From positions 1-8,772 of the forward strand of contig WQUH01000270.1 in assembly GCA_009782165.1 (NCBI GenBank): 8,772 nucleotides of DNA, written 5' to 3'. This DNA is from Pseudomonadota bacterium. Its GTDB lineage: Bacteria > Desulfobacterota > Desulfobulbia > Desulfobulbales > Desulfobulbaceae. Positions 1 through 5,579 of this stretch are shown here, in pieces. Under the pieces are notes generated by a model that had not been told where the DNA came from, did no database searches, and was given only the letters and a program-made list of their open reading frames with translations. The first letter of the stretch is position 1. Every line of letters begins with the position of its first letter. The position numbers and the translations under genes were made by a program.

Positions 1-17
1 CCAAAGGAACAGTGTCA

Positions 18-2585
18 ATGAACTCCACCATGAAGCTTAAAATCGGGCTTGTGATCCTCCTGCTGATCTTTTCCGGACTGGCCCTGACCCCTTCCCTGTA
101 TCACGACATGCCCGACTGGTGGAAAAAATATCTTGCCCCGGCCGGACTCAAGCTGGGACTGGACCTTCAGGGCGGCATGCATATCGTCCTCCAGGTCGAC
201 CTGGAAAAGGCCGCGGAAAATTCCCTCGATCTGGCAGCCTCGGATTTCAAGGCGGCCATGGCCGAGAAAAACATCAATGCGGTCCGGATGGAGACCGGCA
301 ATCCGAAATCGGTGCTGTTCACCCTGCCCAACATCGGCGCCATTGACACCATCAAGCAGATCCTGAGCGAGCGATTCCCCAATCTCGACAGCCAGGTTCA
401 GGCCGAGGCCGGCACCTTTCCCCGCATCACCCTGCAACTGAAAAGCAGCGAAATCGACTTCATCCGAAAAAATTCGGTCAACCAATCGCTGGAGATCATC
501 CGCAACCGCATCGATCAGTTCGGGGTCGCCGAGCCGATTGTCCTGCGCCAGGGAGACAACCAGATTGTCGTGCAGCTTCCGGGCGTCAGCGACCCGAAAC
601 GGGCCATGGACCTGATCGGCCAGACCGCGCAGCTCGAATTCAAGATGGTGTCCGAGGCCCCCGGACTCAACCTGCCCCAGATGATCGACGAGGTGATCAA
701 GGCCGGCCAGTGGCGCGAGGGCGAGAGCAGAAAACAGCTCAACCTGGCGCTGCAGAACCGCTTGCCCCAGGGGACCGAGATCTATTTCGAAAAGACCGTC
801 GACAAAAAGACCAAGCATGAGGCCAAGATTCCCATGCTGCTGGAAAGCCCGATCCTGATGACCGGCGAGATGGTGAAGAATGCCCAGGTCCGCATCGGCG
901 GCAACTTCAACGAACCCTATGTCAGCCTGGATCTGACCTCGCGCGGCGGCCAGGTTTTTGCCGCCCTGACCGAGAAAAGCGTCGGCAAACGGCTGGCCAT
1001 CGTGCTCGATGAAATCGTCCGCTCGGCGCCGGTGATCCGGGAAAAAATCCTGGGCGGCAGCGCCCAGATCTCAGGCAGCTTCACCCACAACGAGGCATCG
1101 GATCTGGCGATTGTCCTGCGGGTCGGCGCCCTGCCGGCGCCGGTCGACATCGTCCAGAATCTGACCGTCGGCGCCAGCCTCGGCCAGGATTCCATCCACA
1201 AGGGCCTGTATGCCGGTCTGTTCGGCACCCTGATGGTTGTCGTGTTCATGGCCATTTACTATCGCCTCTCCGGGGTGATCGCCAATGCCGCCATGGTGTT
1301 GAACATCATGCTGCTGTTCGTCGGCCTGGCCCTTTTGGGCGCGACCCTCACCCTACCCGGCATCGCCGGTATCATCCTCTCCATCGGCATGGCCGTTGAC
1401 GCGAACGTCCTGGTCTACGAACGCATGCGCGATGAATTCGCCCTGGGCAAGTCGCTCCGGGCCGGGGTGGACGCAGGGTTTGACCGGGCCTTCTGGAGCA
1501 TTGTCGACGGTCATGTCACCACCCTGATCACAGCCCTGGCGCTCTTCCTGTTCGGGACCGGCCCCATCAAGGGATTTGCCATCACCCTCACCCTGGGCCT
1601 GATCCTCAACCTCTTCGCGGTCCTGTTCTGTTGCCGGCTGGTGTACGACATTCTGTTCCACTATAAAAAACTCAAGCAGTTGCACTTCCTCCATGTGGTG
1701 AACAAATCGCATTTCGATTTCATGCGGATGAGGAAAATAGCCTTCACCATTACCGCCGCCCTCTCGCTGATGGGCATCGTCGCCTTTGTGCAGATTGTGA
1801 GAGGCAACGCCAACTTAGGCGTCGATTTCTCCGGCGGCGCCTTGCTGCAGTATAAGGCCCAGAAGCCTTTTGCCCTCGATGCGATCCGCGACGCCCTGAC
1901 CGAGCACGGACATCCGGGGCTCGAACTCCAGGAGGTGACCGGCGAAAACCGCCTGATTATCAAGATCAAGAAATCGGAAGAAAAGGTGGGCAATTTCAGC
2001 GAGGAGATCACCGCGATTCTGCAGAAGGAACAGGCCGACACCGGGTTCTCCCTGGAAAGCAAATCGGAGATAGGCGCCTCGACCTCCGCCGATTTACGCA
2101 ACAAGGCGGTTGTGTCGATTGTCATGTCCGTGATCGGAGTCTTGATCTATTTGGCGCTTCGCTTCGATTTCCGTTTCGGGGTGGCGGCGGCGATCGCCAC
2201 CCTGCATGACGTCCTCGCCGTGCTTGGCATCGTCTGGCTGCTCGACAAGGAGATGACGCTGCTCATCGTCACCGCCCTGCTCACCCTGGCCGGCTATTCG
2301 CTCAACGACACGGTGGTCATCTTCGACCGTATCCGGGAAAACCAGCAGAAGGATCCGGAGCTTGGACTCTACGAAATCATCAACAACTCCACCAACCAGG
2401 TCTTGGCGCGTTCGATCATCACGGTGCTGACCGTGATGTTCACGGTCCTTTCCCTGTACTTCTTCGGCGGTCCGGCGCTCCATGACTTCTCCTTCGCCCT
2501 GCTGATCGGTCTGCTGGCCGGCACCTTTTCCTCCATCTTCGTGGCCAGCCCGTTGCTTGCCGTCAGGTGGAGGCGCGCCGCATGA
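18..2585 (+). CDS. secDF: Fused protein-export subunit SecD-SecF
   Basis: This is the SecD and SecF accessory subunits of the Sec translocon in one 855-residue chain. From family knowledge, it sits in the inner membrane and uses the proton gradient to pull exported proteins out on the periplasmic side. The SecD half shows TM1 (about residues 9-24), the conserved LGLDLQGG segment (about 46-53), the periplasmic P1 domain, then a block of five TM helices (about 397-548) containing GMAVDANVLVYER. The SecF half starts near residue 566 with its own TM, NLGVDFSGG, a small periplasmic domain and a final TM block (about 697-850) with SLNDTVVIFDRIREN. Both conserved aspartate-containing motifs are present, so it looks functional. 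The ATG at 18 is preferred over the in-frame GTG at 12 because AGGA at 5-8 is 9 bases upstream of 18 but only 3 from 12. Length matches separate SecD plus SecF added together. Upstream genes lie outside the window. Confidence 0.97.
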   Translation: MNSTMKLKIGLVILLLIFSGLALTPSLYHDMPDWWKKYLAPAGLKLGLDLQGGMHIVLQVDLEKAAENSLDLAASDFKAAMAEKNINAVRMETGNPKSVLFTLPNIGAIDTIKQILSERFPNLDSQVQAEAGTFPRITLQLKSSEIDFIRKNSVNQSLEIIRNRIDQFGVAEPIVLRQGDNQIVVQLPGVSDPKRAMDLIGQTAQLEFKMVSEAPGLNLPQMIDEVIKAGQWREGESRKQLNLALQNRLPQGTEIYFEKTVDKKTKHEAKIPMLLESPILMTGEMVKNAQVRIGGNFNEPYVSLDLTSRGGQVFAALTEKSVGKRLAIVLDEIVRSAPVIREKILGGSAQISGSFTHNEASDLAIVLRVGALPAPVDIVQNLTVGASLGQDSIHKGLYAGLFGTLMVVVFMAIYYRLSGVIANAAMVLNIMLLFVGLALLGATLTLPGIAGIILSIGMAVDANVLVYERMRDEFALGKSLRAGVDAGFDRAFWSIVDGHVTTLITALALFLFGTGPIKGFAITLTLGLILNLFAVLFCCRLVYDILFHYKKLKQLHFLHVVNKSHFDFMRMRKIAFTITAALSLMGIVAFVQIVRGNANLGVDFSGGALLQYKAQKPFALDAIRDALTEHGHPGLELQEVTGENRLIIKIKKSEEKVGNFSEEITAILQKEQADTGFSLESKSEIGASTSADLRNKAVVSIVMSVIGVLIYLALRFDFRFGVAAAIATLHDVLAVLGIVWLLDKEMTLLIVTALLTLAGYSLNDTVVIFDRIRENQQKDPELGLYEIINNSTNQVLARSIITVLTVMFTVLSLYFFGGPALHDFSFALLIGLLAGTFSSIFVASPLLAVRWRRAA

Positions 2586-3322
2586 CCTCGCCATCCCTGC
2601 CCGATCATGTGCGGCCGGTCAGCGCGGAGCAGGGCTTGGTCTTTGCCTGCCATCCGGGGGTTTCCTGCTTCACCCACTGCTGCCGCGAACTGGATCTGGC
2701 CGTCAGCCCGTACGATGTGCTGCGCCTGAAACAGCGGCTGCGGCTCAGTTCCAGCCAATTTCTCGACCGCTATGTCATTGTCGAGTGGGACGAGCAGTGT
2801 GTCTTCCCCACCTGCTATCTCACCATGGTGGATGACGGCCGGGCCTCCTGCGTCTTTGTGGGCAGCCAGGGATGTTCGGTGTACGACGATCGGCCCGGAA
2901 GCTGCCGCGCCTATCCGTTGGGCCGGGGCGTTGCCAGGGGCGACGACGGCGTGCCGGTGGAATCGCTGGTTCTGCTGGGCGAGCCGCATTGCCGGGGATT
3001 TGCGGAGGCATCCAGTCAGACGGTTGCCGCCTACCTGCGCAGTCAGGAGCTGGAGGTCTACAACCGGTTCAACGATGCCCTGCTGCCCCTGGTGCAGCAT
3101 GCCGCCATCCTGGCCGGCGCCTTTCGTCCCACCCGGCTGCAACTCGACCAGTACATGCTGGCCCTGTACGACCTGGATAACTTCCGCCAGGAAATGGCCA
3201 ATGGCCGCGTGGCCCTGCACGCGCCCTTGACCCCGGCGCAACTCGCCGGGCTGGCCGGCGATGACGGGCAACTGCTGCTGCTCGGCATCCGCTGGCTGCT
3301 GCAGGAATGGTTCGGCGAATAG
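2582..3322 (+). CDS. YkgJ-family cysteine-cluster (metal-binding) protein
   Basis: A 246-residue soluble protein of the YkgJ/CxxCxxCC family (PF03692, annotated as a putative zinc- or iron-chelating protein; biochemical role poorly known). The family signature is visible: C29-x3-C33-C34, then C90, C98 and the CSVYDDRPGSCRAYP segment (C98 to C108 followed by R-x-Y-P). Extra cysteines at 23, 73 and 78 may add to the cluster. The C-terminal ~100 residues are helical with no motif I recognise. The ATG at 2582 overlaps the secDF stop (ATGA), and AGGTGGAGG at 2565-2573 gives a strong ribosome binding site 8 bases upstream, so translation is probably coupled to secDF. An earlier in-frame GTG at 2567 lies inside that site and is rejected. 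Family assignment is firm; function is not known. Confidence 0.9.
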   Translation: MTSPSLPDHVRPVSAEQGLVFACHPGVSCFTHCCRELDLAVSPYDVLRLKQRLRLSSSQFLDRYVIVEWDEQCVFPTCYLTMVDDGRASCVFVGSQGCSVYDDRPGSCRAYPLGRGVARGDDGVPVESLVLLGEPHCRGFAEASSQTVAAYLRSQELEVYNRFNDALLPLVQHAAILAGAFRPTRLQLDQYMLALYDLDNFRQEMANGRVALHAPLTPAQLAGLAGDDGQLLLLGIRWLLQEWFGE

Positions 3323-3332
3323 CCTTCGGACC

Positions 3333-4013
3333 ATGGCTGCGCCGTCGATGACGATTGCCGATCTCCTGGCCTCCGACCTCCTTGAGCGGCTCAGGCTGAT
3401 CGCGCATTCCTTTTGTGTGGCCGAAGGCGGCTCCCATGGTCCCGACCACAGCGAGCGCGTCCTGCGCACCGCCTTGAGCATCGGCGAGCGGATGGGCGCC
3501 CGGCTCGATATTCTCGCGCCGGCGGCGCTGTTGCACGATATCGGCCGCAGGGAAGAGAGCGCCAGTCGAGGCCGGGTTTGCCATGCCCGGCTCGGGGCCG
3601 AACTCGCGCCCCCGCTGCTGCGCGATCTGGGGTATACGGAAGAGGTCATCGAGGCAATCTGCCACTGTATCCGCAGTCACCGTTTCCGCGGGGCAGTGCG
3701 TCCGGCCACCCTGGAGGCGGAGATCCTCTACGATGCCGACAAGCTCGATTCCATTGGCGCGGTCGGCATCGGGCGGGCCTTTCTTTTTGCCGGTCAGATC
3801 GGCGCCCGGCTGCACAACCCGGAACTGGAGCTGACCGCTGCCGCGCCCTATTCCCTGGAAGATACCGCCTACCGCGAGTTTCGCGTCAAGATGTCGCGGG
3901 TCCGCACCCACATGCAGACCACGGTGGGACGGGAAATGGCCGAACAGCGGCACGCCTTCATGCAAACCTTTTTCGATCAACTCACCAGGGAAACCCGCGG
4001 CATGGCGCCGTGA
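3333..4013 (+). CDS. HD-domain metal-dependent phosphohydrolase
   Basis: A 226-residue single-domain HD protein, similar in layout to small YedJ-like HD hydrolases. The metal-binding residues can be placed: H39 in SHGPDHSERV, H68-D69 in LLHDIGRR, additional histidines H111 and H116 as in six-histidine-type variants, and a late aspartate in YDADKLD (D136, with D134 and D139 nearby). Enzymes of this fold remove phosphate from nucleotides or other small molecules using a divalent metal; the substrate here cannot be read from sequence. The reading frame extends upstream to 3261 inside the previous gene, but that extension is a cysteine/serine-rich shadow. The ATG at 3333, 10 bases after the previous stop, is the likely start, with ATG 3348 as the alternative; neither has a clear Shine-Dalgarno, so translation may depend on the gene before it. 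Third member of the secDF operon. Confidence 0.88.
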   Translation: MAAPSMTIADLLASDLLERLRLIAHSFCVAEGGSHGPDHSERVLRTALSIGERMGARLDILAPAALLHDIGRREESASRGRVCHARLGAELAPPLLRDLGYTEEVIEAICHCIRSHRFRGAVRPATLEAEILYDADKLDSIGAVGIGRAFLFAGQIGARLHNPELELTAAAPYSLEDTAYREFRVKMSRVRTHMQTTVGREMAEQRHAFMQTFFDQLTRETRGMAP

Positions 4014-4038
4014 TTCCCGCCAGCGCCTGGACGACCCC

Positions 4039-4668
4039 ATGCTCAAACTTGTCGTGTTCGACTGCGACGGCGTCATGTTCAGTTCCCGGGAGGCAAACCG
4101 GCACTACTACAACGACCTGCTCGCCGCCTTTTCCTGCCCGCCGATGAGCGAAGCGGAACTGAACTATGTCCATATCCACAACGTGCACAGCTCGATCGCC
4201 CACGTCTTCCGCAACCACCGCCAGATCGCCCCGGAATCGATCGAGGCCGTGCGCCTCCGGCTCGATTACGCGCCCTACCTGCGCTTCATGACCATGGAGC
4301 CCGATCTGCTCCGATTTCTCGCGCTGATCAGGCCCTCGTATCGGACCGCCATTTCAACGAACCGCACCGACACCATGGAGCTGATCCTCGACACCTTCGC
4401 CCTGCGGCCCTGGTTCGATATGGTGGTGACCGCCCTCAACGCCCCGCGTCCCAAGCCGGCGCCGGATGGATTGTTCATGATTTTAGACCACTTTCGCCTC
4501 CGGCCGCAGGAGGCCATTTACATCGGCGATTCGGCGGTCGATCAGGAACACTGCGCCGGGGCAGGGGTCGACCTGATCGCCTTCAGGAACAGGGCGCTTG
4601 CCGCCCGCTATCATGTGGATGACTTTATGAGCATTGCCGAACTGCCGCCCCTGCGCGCCAAGGGCTAG
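4039..4668 (+). CDS. HAD-family phosphatase (phosphoglycolate-phosphatase-like)
   Basis: A 209-residue haloacid dehalogenase superfamily hydrolase. All four motifs are visible: motif I FDCDGVMF with nucleophile D8 and acid/base D10; motif II ISTNR with T107 (or S106); motif III with K139 in RPKPAPDG; motif IV YIGDSAVD with D164 and D168. Residues about 16-95 form an alpha-helical cap, the C1 arrangement seen in Gph-like enzymes, which act on small phosphate esters; the precise substrate is unknown. It follows the HD gene by 25 bases and is probably the last gene of the operon, since the next gene faces it with only 18 bases between stop codons. I see no hairpin plus T-tract in that gap. The start ATG at 4039 lacks a strong ribosome binding site but agrees with the motif I position expected at the N-terminus. 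Confidence 0.92.
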   Translation: MLKLVVFDCDGVMFSSREANRHYYNDLLAAFSCPPMSEAELNYVHIHNVHSSIAHVFRNHRQIAPESIEAVRLRLDYAPYLRFMTMEPDLLRFLALIRPSYRTAISTNRTDTMELILDTFALRPWFDMVVTALNAPRPKPAPDGLFMILDHFRLRPQEAIYIGDSAVDQEHCAGAGVDLIAFRNRALAARYHVDDFMSIAELPPLRAKG

Positions 4669-4686
4669 GCAATGAAGAAAGGAGAT

Positions 4687-5319
4687 TTATTCGCTCTCGT
4701 CGAGCCTGCGCAGCCCTTCCATGAGGATCATCATGAAGTCGCCGAGTTCCCGCACGTTCATCAGTGCGTCCTGCAGGCCGGGGATGAAGTGGAAGGCGCC
4801 TTTTTTCTGGGAGAGTATGGCGTAGATCGCTTCCTGATTGTCGAGATCCTCATAGCGGGCAGCCAGCAGCCCTCCCTCCCGAAAGGTAACCCGAGCCGAG
4901 CCGGTTTCAAACTCAAGGACGAGTCTGCCGGTTTTCTGGTGCATGTGAAAGACTTGCAGCAATTCCGCCGGGGCAATGGCGTCAAGCTGTCCGCTGATCA
5001 CCGATTGCGTGTTCTCCGCAAGAGCGGCGGCATGTTTGCCCACACTGCTGGCGATCGATTTATTGGTCAACTGAAATTTGATCAGACCGGTACAGCCCCC
5101 GCAGGTGAAGACGGTGTTGCGCTGTTTGGCAAATCCTGCGGATGCATGGGGCATGAGGGTGAACAGCAGACTGGTGAGCTCGCGCACCAGAATGAGACAG
5201 GCCGAACGGCTCAGCGGCAATTCGACCGCCTTGTCCGTCAAAAGAAAGCCCTCTTCCTGGGTATAGAAGGGGCAATTCCTGGCATTGATAATCTCGAATG
5301 CGGCTTGGAAGGGTTTCAT
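4687..5319 (-). CDS. DUF4388 (PATAN-like) protein with N-terminal cysteine module
   Basis: A 210-residue soluble protein in two parts. Residues about 1-85 hold four cysteines (C16 in NARNCPFY, C41 in SACLILV, C73 and C76 in FTCGGCTGLIKF), a possible metal-binding or redox module that I cannot name. Residues about 107-205 match DUF4388 in style: GQLDAIAPAELLQVFHMH, KTGRLVLEF, a strand pair ending in FREGGLLAARYE, an NQEAIYAIL helix and GAFHFIPG. DUF4388/PATAN domains are commonly attached to signalling modules and are thought to act as interaction or regulatory domains; that is family knowledge, not shown here. The ATG at 5319 is chosen because a promoter-like pair lies 38 bases upstream and homology-like sequence begins there; the alternative TTG at 5385 would place that promoter inside the gene. 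The ribosome binding site is weak (GAGG very close to the ATG). Divergent from the E2-like gene. Confidence 0.82.
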   Translation of the reverse strand: MKPFQAAFEIINARNCPFYTQEEGFLLTDKAVELPLSRSACLILVRELTSLLFTLMPHASAGFAKQRNTVFTCGGCTGLIKFQLTNKSIASSVGKHAAALAENTQSVISGQLDAIAPAELLQVFHMHQKTGRLVLEFETGSARVTFREGGLLAARYEDLDNQEAIYAILSQKKGAFHFIPGLQDALMNVRELGDFMMILMEGLRRLDESE

Positions 5320-5575
5320 CGGCCTCGGCGCCTTGGCGGTTGCGTTGCTTCCTATCAGTGTACACGCGAACGGTTTCCCACTCAAAGAAATCTTCGCCGA
5401 GACCCGATTGCCTGACGATTTTTCGCATCCTGTGCAAAGCGCGCTTGTGTCCCCTCTCGTAATGATTTACAATTTGGTATATGATGTCTGCCTGTCGATG
5501 CGCTTGAGGGTTCCTTTCACCTCGACCGACACGCCTGCCCGGCACCGGCATTGCACAGCTTCACATCACAGGTAA
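5285..5575 (+). CDS. Doubtful small secreted protein frame upstream of the E2-like gene
   Basis: A 96-codon frame starting at a TTG. In favour: residues 9-28 look like a signal peptide (a lysine, then FIGLGALAVALLPISVHA with a VHA/N cleavage-like site); GC by codon position is about 54, 45 and 62 percent, the order expected if this strand codes; and its TAA ends 4 bases before the ATG of the 864-aa gene. Against: the TTG start, the long 12-base gap from AAGGGG (5267-5272), overlap with the 5' end of the opposite gene, a basic low-complexity C-terminus, and a strong promoter-like element inside it. I regard it as a candidate only; the stretch may simply be the divergent regulatory region. Confidence 0.2.
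   Translation: MIISNAAWKGFIGLGALAVALLPISVHANGFPLKEIFAETRLPDDFSHPVQSALVSPLVMIYNLVYDVCLSMRLRVPFTSTDTPARHRHCTASHHR
5357..5385 (-). promoter_or_regulatory. Candidate sigma70 promoter for the DUF4388 gene
   Basis: On the - strand, TTGAGT (5385-5380) is followed after exactly 17 bases by TACACT (5362-5357), four of six consensus bases in each box. A start of transcription near 5350 would leave about 30 bases of leader before the ATG at 5319. Prediction from sequence only. Confidence 0.4.
5445..5473 (+). promoter_or_regulatory. Candidate sigma70 promoter for the E2-like gene
   Basis: TTGTGT (5445-5450) and TACAAT (5468-5473) are separated by 17 bases; the -10 box matches five of six consensus positions and the -35 box three. 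Transcription would begin near 5480, giving a leader of about 100 bases to the ATG at 5580. The surrounding bases are locally AT-rich compared with neighbours, as expected of a promoter. Prediction only. Confidence 0.45.
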
Positions 5576-5579
5576 TTTT

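Noticed and set aside
15..818. 267-codon - strand frame opposite the start of secDF
   Set aside because: Antisense of the SecD periplasmic region, with no domain signature.
2369..3649. 426-codon - strand frame over secDF end, YkgJ and HD genes
   Set aside because: It spans three recognisable + strand genes and has no family features; a typical antisense shadow in high-GC DNA.
4672..5415. 247-codon + strand frame opposite the DUF4388 gene, beginning ATGAAGAAAGGAG
   Set aside because: It is the antisense of a well-supported - strand gene with recognisable DUF4388 sequence; its own translation is rich in charged and glycine residues with no domain.
5320..5551. Upstream - strand frame (IYQIVNHY ... 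GEDFFEWETVRVY) that could be a frameshifted N-terminus of the DUF4388 protein
   Set aside because: It looks somewhat protein-like, but its third codon positions are less GC-rich than its first, opposite to real genes here, and the DUF4388 gene already has a plausible promoter and start downstream.
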